Assembly (NCBI GenBank): GCA_902614395.1
Contig: CACMKW010000010.1
Location: 1 to 41,378 of the forward strand
Reading direction: 5' to 3'
DNA length: 41,378 nt
Source of the DNA: an uncultured Alphaproteobacteria bacterium
Lineage (GTDB): Bacteria > Pseudomonadota > Alphaproteobacteria > HIMB59 > GCA-002718135
This document shows positions 8,209-16,770 of the stretch, piece after piece; the first letter of the stretch is position 1, and every line of letters starts with the position of its first letter. The notes beneath the pieces are model-generated. The model did not search any database, was not told where the DNA came from, and saw only the letters and a program-made list of their open reading frames with translations. Position numbers and translations under genes: made by a program.

Positions 8209-8583
8209 TTAATTATTATTCAATAATAATCTCATTTTATTAAGAATCTGTTCAATTTTTTCTATGTTATTTACATATTGTTTATTTGGATAAATTTCAT
8301 GTTTATTATTAGATGATTTGTAATTTGAGGATAAGATTTTCTCAGCTAATTTTATTGAATAATTATGATTATTTCCATCATACAGAATACTTTTTAATTT
8401 TACTAATTTCTTTATATTTTCTTTGTTAAAATATCTTGTACCGCCCTTACTTTTTGTAGAAATACCCTCAACTCTAAATTTATTTGTTTTTGGATCTATG
8501 GAGTCCCAGTACCTAATTTTATGTTCTTCAATCTGAAGCATTTTAGATACCTCAGATATATTTAAATATTTTTTATTAATCAT
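8209..8583 (-). CDS. MerR-family transcriptional regulator
   Basis: 124 residues. The N-terminal winged helix-turn-helix (LNISEVSKMLQIEEHKIRYW, residues 7-26, then GGTRYFNKENIKKL near 48) is that of the MerR family. No metal-binding cysteines are seen, and the C-terminal part is short and Asn/Lys-rich. MerR-like genes of this kind follow ihfA in many alphaproteobacteria; their targets are mostly unknown. It overlaps ihfA by 8 bases. Because it lies directly upstream of proteorhodopsin on the same strand, a link to that gene is conceivable but unproven. Confidence 0.88.
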   Translation of the reverse strand: MINKKYLNISEVSKMLQIEEHKIRYWDSIDPKTNKFRVEGISTKSKGGTRYFNKENIKKLVKLKSILYDGNNHNYSIKLAEKILSSNYKSSNNKHEIYPNKQYVNNIEKIEQILNKMRLLLNNN

Positions 8584-8878
8584 AATTTGTATTATTAATA
8601 AATTTTAATAAAACTTTACTTGCTTTAAATGTTACAACATTTCTACTAGATATATTATATTCTTCTTTAGTTTTCGGATTTCTTCCTACTCTACTTTTTT
8701 TATTATTCATCTTAAATGTTCCAAAATTATGAATTTTTACTTTTTTATGAATTTGAAGACCTTCAATTATTATATCAATAATATCATTAACTATATCCAA
8801 ACATTGTTTTCTATTAAAACCGAATTCATTTTTCATTGCTTCAGCAATTTCATCCCTAGATATATTTTGTTTATCCAT
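8576..8878 (-). CDS. ihfA: integration host factor alpha subunit
   Basis: DNA-bending nucleoid protein of the HU/IHF family, 100 residues. It has the KVKIHNFGTFKM strand region and the signature SRVGRNPKTKEEYNI (about residues 62-76), whose NP sits at the tip of the DNA-binding arm. The start resembles IHF-alpha (SRDEIAEAMKNEFGF). It overlaps plsX by one base at the stop/start junction and merR by 8 bases. In most alphaproteobacteria fabH lies between plsX and ihfA; here it is missing. Confidence 0.92.
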   Translation of the reverse strand: MDKQNISRDEIAEAMKNEFGFNRKQCLDIVNDIIDIIIEGLQIHKKVKIHNFGTFKMNNKKSRVGRNPKTKEEYNISSRNVVTFKASKVLLKFINNTNYD

Positions 8879-9891
8879 TAGATATTTTTTATTGATTTGA
8901 TAATTTGTTTATTGAGCTCATTAGTAATAAAATTATGACACTGTTTCAATGCGTAACTAAATGCAAGTGGATTAGCATTTCCATGACTCTTAACTGAGAT
9001 ACCATTTAAACCAATTAAGGTAGCTCCATTATATATATCTGGATTAACTTGATCTTTTAACATTTTTAAATCTTTCTCAATTAATTTATACGAAATTTTG
9101 TTAATTAAGGATTTATTATAAATATCTCTTAAATTTGATGTAATAAAATTTGAAATACCTTCTGCTGATTTTAGCATTATATTTCCTGTATAACCATCAG
9201 ACACTATTATATCACAATCTCCAGATGTTATTTTGTTTGGTTCTATAAAACCAATAAAATATTCTTTTAGAAAACTTGAAAGAATTAAATCAGCTGCTTC
9301 TTGAAGAAATTCTAAACCTTTGTTATTTTCTGTCCCAATATTCAAAATACCTATTGATGGTTTGCTTTTTTTATTAATTATTGAAAAATAACAAAACCCC
9401 ATTAAGGCAAATTGAAATAAATTTGATCCACTAACTATAACATTAGCTCCTAGGTCTAACATTAGTGAATAATTTTTTTTGTTTGGAACTAAAGAACAAA
9501 TTGCAGGTCTATCAATCCCCTCAATCATGCCCATGTGAAGTCGAGAAAGAACCATGATAGCGGCTGTACTCCCTGAAGATACAAAACCTGAGTTCTGTTT
9601 TTTTTTAGAAAATTCCAAACCCTTATAAATACTGCTATTTTTTTTTGATCTTAAAATAGTATTTACGCTATCTTCGTCAGAAATAAAATCCTGTGTATTT
9701 ACAATTTCGTAATTAAAAATATTTAATCTATGTTTATTTATATTTTGCTTTATTATATCTTCATCACCAAAAAATATTATTTTAGTATTTTTTTCTTTTT
9801 GTAGAAATATTTCAACACCTTTTAAAACTTTGTAGGGGCTATTTTCTCCACCCATTGCATCAATGGCAATTTCAATTTGCCCATCAGACAT
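8878..9891 (-). CDS. plsX: phosphate acyltransferase PlsX
   Basis: Makes acyl-phosphate from acyl-ACP for glycerophospholipid synthesis; peripheral membrane protein. 337 residues, normal length. Motifs: IAIDAMGGENSP at residues 8-19, SGSTAAIMVLS near 107, IDRPAICSLVPN near 127, SDGYTGNIMLKSAEG near 232, GATLIGLNGISVKSHG near 296. It follows rpmF after 4 bases, the classic rpmF-plsX pair, and abuts ihfA. The fatty-acid initiation enzyme FabH normally encoded next is absent. Confidence 0.97.
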   Translation of the reverse strand: MSDGQIEIAIDAMGGENSPYKVLKGVEIFLQKEKNTKIIFFGDEDIIKQNINKHRLNIFNYEIVNTQDFISDEDSVNTILRSKKNSSIYKGLEFSKKKQNSGFVSSGSTAAIMVLSRLHMGMIEGIDRPAICSLVPNKKNYSLMLDLGANVIVSGSNLFQFALMGFCYFSIINKKSKPSIGILNIGTENNKGLEFLQEAADLILSSFLKEYFIGFIEPNKITSGDCDIIVSDGYTGNIMLKSAEGISNFITSNLRDIYNKSLINKISYKLIEKDLKMLKDQVNPDIYNGATLIGLNGISVKSHGNANPLAFSYALKQCHNFITNELNKQIIKSIKNI

Positions 9892-9895
9892 TATA

Positions 9896-10087
9896 TTAAT
9901 TATTTTCTTTTGTTTTCTTTTTTAGAATTTCTCGCCCTTTGTACATACCTGTGGCGAGATCAATCTTATGAGATAATCTAGGTTCACCAGATTCCTTATC
10001 TAAAATAACATTTATTTTTTTTAAAGAATCATGAGATCTTCTCATATTTCTTTTAGAGACACTTGTTTTTCTTTTAGGTACAGCCAT
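9896..10087 (-). CDS. rpmF: 50S ribosomal protein L32
   Basis: 63 residues from the chosen start [20 protein letters not shown], the canonical L32 N-terminus. An upstream in-frame ATG (10135) would add 16 residues (beginning MQIYLELIL) that no L32 carries, so it is rejected. A weak GGAA ribosome site lies 6 to 9 bases before the chosen ATG. The zinc cysteines found in some L32 proteins are absent (zinc-free form). Confidence 0.95.
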   Translation of the reverse strand: MAVPKRKTSVSKRNMRRSHDSLKKINVILDKESGEPRLSHKIDLATGMYKGREILKKKTKENN

Positions 10088-10158
10088 TTTTTTCCAATTA
10101 TTAGTTTTTAGAATTAATTCAAGATAAATCTGCATTTATTTTGATTATATTTAAATTG

Positions 10159-10650
10159 TTAGTTTGCAGAGTTTATAAAATCAACAAATTTATCATTAAA
10201 TTTTCTTGAAACATTGATGTAATCTTCATTTTTAATTAATTTTGTTATTTTAAGATAATCAATAAATGTTTCGTTATTGTAAAGATTATTATTATCAGGA
10301 AATTTACTGATCCTAAAATAAAACTTCTTCACATAAGTTTTTACATATTTTCCTATAGACATATCTCCTACACCTTTCTCTCTTAGAGATTCATCAAGAT
10401 CAGCAATAAATAACGATACTAATTCATCATTAACTCTAAGATATTTTTTTCTATTATTTTGTAATAGATTTATACGAATAAACATAATCAAAAAAATTGA
10501 AACAATTTCAAAAGATGTTTTATAATCTTTTGTTATGAAAAAATTGTTATCATTTAAAAAAATATTACTTTCATAAATGACTTGTTTATATTGATTAGTT
10601 GCAATTATTTGCTCTTTATTTTCTTTTTTTTTAAAGTATTGTAATATCAT
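10159..10650 (-). CDS. ubiquinol-cytochrome c chaperone (Cbp3 family)
   Basis: About 163 residues. The segment DLDESLREKGVGDMSIGKYV, near residues 91-110, is the hallmark of the Ubiq_cyt_C_chap domain, whose mitochondrial member Cbp3 assists cytochrome b and bc1 complex assembly. The family's presence in bacteria is largely alphaproteobacterial, which supports the taxonomy. The start is taken as the ATG at 10650; a TTG at 10653 is possible. The divergent BamE-like gene begins at 10654, so the two starts are only 3 bases apart and no separate promoter region exists. The bacterial function is inferred from the family. Confidence 0.82.
   Translation of the reverse strand: MILQYFKKKENKEQIIATNQYKQVIYESNIFLNDNNFFITKDYKTSFEIVSIFLIMFIRINLLQNNRKKYLRVNDELVSLFIADLDESLREKGVGDMSIGKYVKTYVKKFYFRISKFPDNNNLYNNETFIDYLKITKLIKNEDYINVSRKFNDKFVDFINSAN
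10642..10647 (+). promoter_or_regulatory. possible -10 box for a leaderless BamE-like gene
   Basis: TAATAT ends 6 bases before the ATG at 10654, which would place the transcript start on the start codon. The -35 position (TTTTCT at 10619-10624, 17 bases away) is a poor match. There is no Shine-Dalgarno site. Confidence 0.3.
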
Positions 10651-10653
10651 CAA

Positions 10654-11082
10654 ATGAGAATGGTTATATTTTATATAGGTATTTTTTTTATTTTGGCAAA
10701 TTGTTCAAATAAAATAACGTATTCCGGAAAAATTATAAATAATGATACATTACAAAATATTAATTTTGAAAATAAAAATAAGTTGATTAGTAAACTAGGT
10801 TATCCAAGCTTTATTGATCCAATAGAAAATAAATTTTTTTATTATTCGGAGGTAAGTGAAAAAAAATCAATCCTTAAAAAAGAAGTAAAATATAGTTATA
10901 TCTTTGTTTTTAAAATAGATGAATTTGATCAAATAGTTGAATCAAAAGTATACAACACCAAAAATATTGAAAACATTAAATTTTCGGATAATAAAACTTC
11001 TAATGAAATAGTAAAAAGAGGTTTGCTAGAGAAAATATTCGGAGGAGTTGGAACTCAACAAGAATTACCAACTTCTCCTTAA
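10654..11082 (+). CDS. bamE: BamE/SmpA-like outer-membrane lipoprotein
   Basis: 142 residues. An N-terminal hydrophobic segment ends in the lipobox-like ILANC (Cys near residue 17). The core KLISKLGYPSFIDPIENKFFYYSE matches the BamE fold pattern, a helix, then G-x-P and a Tyr-rich strand. BamE supports the BAM complex that inserts beta-barrel proteins. In alphaproteobacteria a bamE homolog is commonly divergent from the Cbp3-type gene, as here. A second ATG at 10660 is an alternative start. It converges on hppA with only 7 bases between stops. The C-terminal tail (GGVGTQQELPTSP) is not informative. Confidence 0.75.
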   Translation: MRMVIFYIGIFFILANCSNKITYSGKIINNDTLQNINFENKNKLISKLGYPSFIDPIENKFFYYSEVSEKKSILKKEVKYSYIFVFKIDEFDQIVESKVYNTKNIENIKFSDNKTSNEIVKRGLLEKIFGGVGTQQELPTSP

Positions 11083-11089
11083 TTTAGTT

Positions 11090-13195
11090 TTATAATGATA
11101 TTGCAGCTAAAAGCAAAAGAGCAACTATATTTGTAATTTTAATCATTGGATTAACTGCTGGACCAGCCGTATCTTTATATGGATCTCCAACTGTGTCACC
11201 AGTTACTGCTGCCTTGTGAGCTTCACTTCCCTTTCCACCATGATTACCGTCTTCAATATATTTTTTTGCATTATCCCAAGCTCCACCTCCAGCGGTCATG
11301 CTTATCGCAACAAATAATCCTGTGATAATTACTCCTAGCAATAATGCTCCTAAGCAAGAAAGTGCTGCAGACTGACCAGCAATAAACAATATTACAAAAT
11401 ACACAACTATTGGAGATAAAACTGGCAACATAGAAGGTACAATCATTTCTTTAATTGCAGACTTAGTAAGAATATCTACGCATGTGCCATATTCAGGCTT
11501 TCCTTTACCTTCCATTATACCAGGAATTTCTTTAAACTGTCTTCTTACTTCTAATACAACAGAACCTGCAGCTCTACCAACTGCAGTCATACTTAAAGCT
11601 CCGAACAAGAATGGTAATAATCCTCCTAATAATAATCCAACAACTACATAAGGGTTTGATAAATCAAATGAAACTTCTATTCCATATAAAGGGCTACTTG
11701 GATCTTTAGCAAAATGGTCAAGATCTTCAGTATAAGCTGCGAATAAAACAAGCGCTCCTAGTCCTGCTGATCCAATTGCATAACCTTTTGTTACGGCTTT
11801 AGTGGTATTACCAACAGCATCTAGTGCATCAGTTGTTTTTCTAACATTTTCATCTAAATTCGACATTTCTGCAATACCACCTGCATTATCTGTTACAGGG
11901 CCGTATGCATCAAGTGCAACTACCATACCAGCTAAAGCTAACATAGTTGTAACAGCAATTGCGATACCGAATAGACCAGCAAGTGAATATGTTGAAATAA
12001 TCCCCGCAACAATAATTAGAGCTGGAAGAGCAGTTGCTTCCAGACTAATTGCGAGACCTTGTATTACATTAGTGCCATGACCAGTGGTTGATGATTGCGC
12101 GATACTTTGAACTGGTCTATAATTAGTTCCTGTATAATATTCAGTTACCCATATAATTAAGCCTGTAATAATCAATCCTAGTATCCCACAAATAAAAAGT
12201 GACATCCCTGTAAATTGAGTGGATGTTCCCTCAACAACTAAGACACTATTCAAGCCAACTATGTAATCAGTAACAAAGTATAATAATACTGCTGATAAAA
12301 TTGCTGAAACTGCAAAGCCTCTATAAAGAGCTGACATAATATTGTTATTTTTACCGAGCCTTACAAAATATGTTCCAATTATACTAGTTAGCGCACAAAC
12401 TCCTGCAATAGCTAATGGAAAAATCATCATTGTATAAGAATTCTCAATAAAAAATATAGAAGCTAAAACCATTGTTGCTACAACTGTTACAACATAAGTC
12501 TCAAAAAGATCTGCGGCCATTCCTGCACAATCACCAACATTATCTCCAACATTATCTGCAATAACAGCTGGATTTCTAGGGTCATCTTCAGGAATGCCAG
12601 CTTCTACTTTTCCAACTAAATCTGCTCCAACATCAGCACCCTTAGTAAAAATACCTCCACCTAGTCTTGCAAATATCGAAATTAATGATGCACCAAAACC
12701 AAGAGAGACTAAAGGAGCTACAATCTCTCTACCTGGAAATGAACCAGAGTTGTGCAAAACAAAATAAAAAATTGCAATAGAAAGAAGTGCAAATCCTGCA
12801 ACTAGCATTCCAGTTACAGCACCTGCTTTAAATGATACTGATAAACCTTCAGCTAAGCTATTACTTGCAGCATGTGTTGTACGAACATTTGATCTAACCG
12901 ATATATTCATTCCAACATAACCTGCAGCACCAGAAAAAAATGCTCCAATCAAAAAGCCAATTCCAGATGCTAAATCAAAAACTATCCATATTAGAGCAAA
13001 AATAACAACTCCTACAATTGCTATTGTCATGTACTGTCTGTTTAAATAAGCTCTAGCACCTTCTTGAATTGCGCCAGCAATTTCTTGCATTTTATCATTT
13101 CCAGAACCAAGTGATAAAATCTGCCTAGATGTTACTAGACCATATAGTACGGCTGCTAGACCGCATAAAACAATTAATACTTGCAGTGTTGTCAT
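11090..13195 (-). CDS. hppA: K+-independent proton-translocating membrane pyrophosphatase
   Basis: Integral membrane pump that uses pyrophosphate hydrolysis to export protons; 701 residues, about 16 membrane helices, normal length. Catalytic motifs: [20 protein letters not shown] (179-198), [19 protein letters not shown] (214-232), [11 protein letters not shown] (352-362). At the potassium-determining site the sequence is [10 protein letters not shown] with Lys466 and Thr469, the mark of the K+-independent class. It has its own promoter (13219-13247) and a strong AAGGAG (13202-13207) 6 bases before the ATG, so expression should be high. It recovers energy from PPi made in biosynthesis. Confidence 0.98.
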   Translation of the reverse strand: MTTLQVLIVLCGLAAVLYGLVTSRQILSLGSGNDKMQEIAGAIQEGARAYLNRQYMTIAIVGVVIFALIWIVFDLASGIGFLIGAFFSGAAGYVGMNISVRSNVRTTHAASNSLAEGLSVSFKAGAVTGMLVAGFALLSIAIFYFVLHNSGSFPGREIVAPLVSLGFGASLISIFARLGGGIFTKGADVGADLVGKVEAGIPEDDPRNPAVIADNVGDNVGDCAGMAADLFETYVVTVVATMVLASIFFIENSYTMMIFPLAIAGVCALTSIIGTYFVRLGKNNNIMSALYRGFAVSAILSAVLLYFVTDYIVGLNSVLVVEGTSTQFTGMSLFICGILGLIITGLIIWVTEYYTGTNYRPVQSIAQSSTTGHGTNVIQGLAISLEATALPALIIVAGIISTYSLAGLFGIAIAVTTMLALAGMVVALDAYGPVTDNAGGIAEMSNLDENVRKTTDALDAVGNTTKAVTKGYAIGSAGLGALVLFAAYTEDLDHFAKDPSSPLYGIEVSFDLSNPYVVVGLLLGGLLPFLFGALSMTAVGRAAGSVVLEVRRQFKEIPGIMEGKGKPEYGTCVDILTKSAIKEMIVPSMLPVLSPIVVYFVILFIAGQSAALSCLGALLLGVIITGLFVAISMTAGGGAWDNAKKYIEDGNHGGKGSEAHKAAVTGDTVGDPYKDTAGPAVNPMIKITNIVALLLLAAISL

Positions 13196-13218
13196 TGAAA
13201 ACTCCTTAAATTTTGGCT

Positions 13219-13247
13219 GATATGTCAGAAACTATGGAAAAAATCAA
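13219..13247 (-). promoter_or_regulatory. predicted promoter of hppA
   Basis: Minus strand TTGATT (13242-13247), 17-base spacer, CATATC (13219-13224), preceded by TGA that gives an extended -10 (TGn). The start would lie about 17 bases before the ATG, leaving a short leader with AAGGAG. It occupies the 56-base gap after thiL. Confidence 0.4.
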
Positions 13248-13251
13248 GTTT

Positions 13252-14232
13252 TTAGGAGAAATGATCAAATTTCTTGATATTCTCCATGTCTAAATGTGAA
13301 TCGAAATGAATTCCTTTTTCACTTATTATTTTTCCTATCAACGTAATATTAAAATTATTTTTATTAGCAATATTAAAAATTTTATTTCTATTTTTTTGAT
13401 TCGATATAATTATCAATCCATAATCATCACCAGCGTTTAAAAGATCTTCTAATCTAAAGTTATTGTTATTCTTAAGAATTTTTTTTGTTTTAACGCTTAA
13501 TGGAATTTTATTTACATTTATTAATGCACCATATTTATCATTTAACATATCAGTTAAATCCCCAATTAGACCATCAGAAATATCTTTCATTGAATTTACA
13601 TGATTTGCAATCAGCGGTCCAAGTTTACAAGGTATGGGGTATAAATATTTTTTAATAAAATATTGCTTCAAATTTATATTTGATGAAATTTTTTTTTTTA
13701 GAATTTCTAAACCAATCTTTGAATCACCAATGTTTCCAGTTATTAAAATATCATCTTGTAAATTAAATTTATTTTGAAATATTTCTAATTTATTTTTTAT
13801 AAATCCAAAAAAGGTTGAAGAAATAATAAGTTTATTTGATTTTGATAAATCACCACCTAAAAGATAAAATCCATATTTACGTTGTATTTTATTTAATTCA
13901 TTTGAAAATGAATTTAACCAATTTTCATTAATATAATTTGGTAAATGTAAATTCAAAAGATAAGAATGAGGTAAAGCTCCCATTGCAAAAATGTCTGATA
14001 AATTTACTGTTGTAATTTTTTGAGCAATTGATTTGGGGTCATCATCAGAGAAAAAATCTATATCCTCAGAGATATTATCAGTGGTAACAGTAAGTTTATA
14101 ATTTTTATTTTTTAATTCTAAATAAGCCCCATCATTTTCAAAATTAAATGTTCCCTTTTTTTTAAAATTTAATTTTTTAAAATATTTATTAATTATTAAT
14201 TTTTCAGATAAATTATTTTTTATTAATTTCAT
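13252..14232 (-). CDS. thiL: thiamine-monophosphate kinase
   Basis: Phosphorylates thiamine monophosphate to the active diphosphate cofactor. 326 residues. The family landmarks are visible: TTDNISEDIDFF near residue 50 (metal-binding Asp), AMGALPHSYLLNLHLP near 84-99, LLGGDLSKSNKLIISSTFFG near 123, and MKDISDGLIGDL near 215. Spacer segments are very Asn/Lys-rich, in line with the AT-rich genome. Overlaps nusB by 20 bases. Confidence 0.92.
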   Translation of the reverse strand: MKLIKNNLSEKLIINKYFKKLNFKKKGTFNFENDGAYLELKNKNYKLTVTTDNISEDIDFFSDDDPKSIAQKITTVNLSDIFAMGALPHSYLLNLHLPNYINENWLNSFSNELNKIQRKYGFYLLGGDLSKSNKLIISSTFFGFIKNKLEIFQNKFNLQDDILITGNIGDSKIGLEILKKKISSNINLKQYFIKKYLYPIPCKLGPLIANHVNSMKDISDGLIGDLTDMLNDKYGALINVNKIPLSVKTKKILKNNNNFRLEDLLNAGDDYGLIIISNQKNRNKIFNIANKNNFNITLIGKIISEKGIHFDSHLDMENIKKFDHFS

Positions 14233-14683
14233 CTTTATCTATATATTTTTGAATTATAGCATTAATTAATTTAGTTTCTTTTTCAGAAACAAGACTTTTA
14301 CTTATATTCAAATAGTCATTAAGGACAATTTTAAATTTATTTTTATTAGTAATTTTTAATTCACTAATAATTGCAAACATTATTGACTTTAAAATATTAT
14401 CCCATTTTTCAAATTTTCGATTAATATAAATAAAATTATTCAAATCATCGATTATATTTTTTTTATCAATATTGTTTTTAAGACTAGAAAAAAGTTTATT
14501 TAAAAAATTTTTATTAAACTTAAGCTTAAATTCTCTTTCTTCATCAATTATAGCAATATTAGTATCATAAAAATGCCTTTGAAAGTCTTCAAAACTTTCT
14601 AAAGAATCTGCATTTAAGAATTCATTCTGAAAAAGATATTGAACAAATGCAAGTCTTGTTTGTGACTTGGTATAATTTTGCAT
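14213..14683 (-). CDS. nusB: transcription antitermination factor NusB
   Basis: 156 residues, all-helical RNA-binding protein that joins NusE/S10 in rRNA antitermination. The N-terminus TKSQTRLAFVQYLFQNEF matches the alphaproteobacterial NusB start (arginine-rich helix 1). The region NDYLNISKSLVSEKETKLINAII resembles the C-terminal family signature. It lies between ribH (2 bases) and thiL (overlap), its usual position. Confidence 0.88.
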   Translation of the reverse strand: MQNYTKSQTRLAFVQYLFQNEFLNADSLESFEDFQRHFYDTNIAIIDEEREFKLKFNKNFLNKLFSSLKNNIDKKNIIDDLNNFIYINRKFEKWDNILKSIMFAIISELKITNKNKFKIVLNDYLNISKSLVSEKETKLINAIIQKYIDKDEINKK

Positions 14684-14685
14684 TT

Positions 14686-15087
14686 TTAATTCAATAATTG
14701 TATGCAGGCTAAAGCAGCTTCTTGACCTTTGTTTTTTTGATTAATATCACTTCTTATTTTCGCTTGCTCTAAATCGTAACACGTTAAGATGCCAAAACCA
14801 ATTGGTACATTAAATTCAATTGATAAATCCATAATTTTTCTAGTTGTTTCATTAGCAATAACTTCAAAATGATATGTGTCACCTTTTATAATACATCCTA
14901 GGGAAATAAATCCATTAAAATTATCAATATTTTTTTTAATTAAATAAGGAATTTCAAAACAACCCGGTGCATTAATGACTTCATATTCATAACCATTTTC
15001 TTTAAGGGTATTAATTGCACCCAACTCAAGATTTTTCGATATTTCTTTATAATAATTTGCTGAAACTATTAGAATTTTATTATTCAT
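14686..15087 (-). CDS. ribH: 6,7-dimethyl-8-ribityllumazine synthase
   Basis: Penultimate step of riboflavin synthesis. 133 residues, slightly short. Motifs: APGCFEIPYLIKK near residues 40-52, GCIIKGDTYHFEVIANETTR near 64-83 with the catalytic His in HFEV, and PIGFGILTCYDLEQA near 95. The expected final segment is short (AALACIQLLN). Overlaps ribB by 4 bases. Confidence 0.95.
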   Translation of the reverse strand: MNNKILIVSANYYKEISKNLELGAINTLKENGYEYEVINAPGCFEIPYLIKKNIDNFNGFISLGCIIKGDTYHFEVIANETTRKIMDLSIEFNVPIGFGILTCYDLEQAKIRSDINQKNKGQEAALACIQLLN

Positions 15088-16187
15088 ATTTTTTTCTGAT
15101 CAACTATTTCAATATTAAATCCATCCAAGGCAATAATTCTTTTCTTACTGTTTGTTAATAATATAATTTTATTTATTTGTAGTAATGATAAAATCTGAGC
15201 GCCTACGCCATATTCTCTTAGTTCTAATTTATTTTTTGATCTTTTTCTTTTATTGAACATTTTAAGTATATTTGGTGACATATCACTATTTATTAAAACT
15301 ATAGCTCCTGATCCATTCTTCTCTATAAGTTGAAAGGCAGACTTAATTTCACTTCCAAAAATATTTTTTTCTTCAAATATATCCTTAGTGACATCTAATC
15401 TGTGCATTCTAACAAGTACAGGTTCATTTACATCTCCTAGATTTTTTACAAGAGCGTAATGCTTTTCACCAGAAATAGAATTTTGAAAAACATTTAAAGT
15501 AAATTGCGAGCCCATCTCACTTTCAAATGGTCTTTCGGCGATCTTTTCGACAATTTTAGTTTTTTTAAGTCTAAATTTAATTAAATCACTCACAGTTCCT
15601 ACTTTTAAATTATGTAATTTTGCAAACTTAATAATTTCTGGTAATCTCGCCATGGAACCATCTTCACTCATAATTTCGCAAATAACACCAGAAGGATTTA
15701 GATCTGCTAGTTTTGAAATATCAACTGCTGCTTCTGTATGACCAGCACGTACTAATACTCCACCATCCCAAGCCATAAGAGGAAAAACGTGTCCAGGATA
15801 AACAAGATCATTCTTGTTTTTATTATTGTTTACGGCAACCGATATGGTATGAGCTCTATCAGCAGCAGATATTCCAGTAGTCACCCCTTCTTTTGCTTCA
15901 ATAGAAACAGTAAATGCAGTTAAATCATTTTTTATATTACTAGGATTCATTAAGGGGAGTTCCAATTCTTCTATTCTTTCCTTAGTTAAAGCTAAACAAA
16001 TTAATCCTCTTCCATGTTTTGCCATAAAATTAATAACTTGTGGGTTCGCATATTGAGCGGGAATTATTAGATCGCCTTCATTTTCTCTATCAGGATCATC
16101 AACAAGAATATACATTTTTCCATTTCTTGCATCTTCAATAATATCTTCGATAGAAGATAGATACTCTTCAATATTATCTTTATTCAT
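15084..16187 (-). CDS. ribB: 3,4-dihydroxy-2-butanone-4-phosphate synthase with degenerate GTP cyclohydrolase II domain (RibBX type)
   Basis: 367 residues from the ATG at 16187. The N-terminal DHBP synthase domain (1-205) is intact: DDPDRENEGDLI binds magnesium, and RAGHTEAAVDISKLADLNPSG holds the active site. The C-terminal domain follows the GTP cyclohydrolase II fold and ends with REYGVGAQIL, but the zinc and catalytic cysteines are lost: the usual VRxHSEC reads VRMHRLD and the usual FGSxRCDCG reads FGSEIKSAF. It should therefore make DHBP only. This matches the RibBX variant described in Proteobacteria. A true GTP cyclohydrolase II (RibA) must lie elsewhere. An upstream ATG at 16223 would add 12 residues and overlap ribE further; it is less likely. 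Confidence 0.93.
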   Translation of the reverse strand: MNKDNIEEYLSSIEDIIEDARNGKMYILVDDPDRENEGDLIIPAQYANPQVINFMAKHGRGLICLALTKERIEELELPLMNPSNIKNDLTAFTVSIEAKEGVTTGISAADRAHTISVAVNNNKNKNDLVYPGHVFPLMAWDGGVLVRAGHTEAAVDISKLADLNPSGVICEIMSEDGSMARLPEIIKFAKLHNLKVGTVSDLIKFRLKKTKIVEKIAERPFESEMGSQFTLNVFQNSISGEKHYALVKNLGDVNEPVLVRMHRLDVTKDIFEEKNIFGSEIKSAFQLIEKNGSGAIVLINSDMSPNILKMFNKRKRSKNKLELREYGVGAQILSLLQINKIILLTNSKKRIIALDGFNIEIVDQKKI

Positions 16188-16770
16188 TGTTAAGGATAAA
16201 ACGTGCAAGATAATCAAATTCAATATTTACTTGATCACTTTTTTTTAAAAATTTTAAGTTAGTATGATGAAATGTATGATCTATGACAGAAATCATAAAA
16301 GTATTATTTTCTACTTTTGCTACTGTTAAAGAAATACCATTTATTGAAATAGATCCTTTTTCAACAATAAATCTATTGTTTTTATTAAATTTTTTTTCAA
16401 AATAATATTCCCAACTATTTTCAAGTTCTAAAATATCAATTACATTAGTTGTAGTATCAACATGACCATAAACAAAATGGCCACTAATTTCATCACCTAT
16501 CTGAAGTGATTTTTCTAAATTAATTTTTTCATTTTTTAAAATAGAGTTAGCAAGATTTGTTCTTTGCAAGGTTTCTTCTCCTATATTCACATCAAAGCTA
16601 AATGAATTGTTTTTTGATGGAGTTATATTTTTTGCTGTAAGACAAACTCCATTACAAGAAATTGAAGAACCTTCCTTACAATTACTCAAATCAAGATTTG
16701 TAGATATTTGGTAAAGTCCCAAATCTTTGTTTTTTATTGTTCCTAAATCTTGAATAATACCTGTAAACAT
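16180..16770 (-). CDS. ribE: riboflavin synthase alpha chain
   Basis: Final dismutation of two lumazines to riboflavin. 196 residues with the typical internal duplication of two barrel halves. The start MFTGIIQDLGTI is diagnostic. SCNGVCLTA in the first half pairs with SINGISLTVA in the second, and GHFVYGHVD lies between them. It overlaps ribD by one base and ribB by 8 bases. Confidence 0.97.
   Translation of the reverse strand: MFTGIIQDLGTIKNKDLGLYQISTNLDLSNCKEGSSISCNGVCLTAKNITPSKNNSFSFDVNIGEETLQRTNLANSILKNEKINLEKSLQIGDEISGHFVYGHVDTTTNVIDILELENSWEYYFEKKFNKNNRFIVEKGSISINGISLTVAKVENNTFMISVIDHTFHHTNLKFLKKSDQVNIEFDYLARFILNNE

Noticed and set aside
8185..8210. T-runs of 13 and 8 as a terminator
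   Set aside because: No GC-containing stem precedes them on either strand, and for the minus-strand genes they are A-runs.
10088..10135. Sixteen-residue N-terminal extension of L32
   Set aside because: L32 proteins begin MAVPKRK; the ATG at 10087 gives exactly this start.
11802..12080. Open frame of 92 codons antisense to hppA
   Set aside because: Its translation mirrors the low-stop reverse frame of a gene rich in Ala, Gly and Val codons; no ribosome site, no recognisable domain. The same applies to the other short antisense frames within recJ, glyA, parC, dctM and rsh.
13680..13705. T-run inside thiL as a phase-variable tract
   Set aside because: Similar runs occur throughout this AT-rich window in genes that would not be expected to switch; the frame is intact.
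16188..16223. Twelve extra N-terminal codons for RibB (start at 16223)
   Set aside because: They form a hydrophobic, non-conserved stretch lying within ribE, and the family similarity begins after the ATG at 16187.
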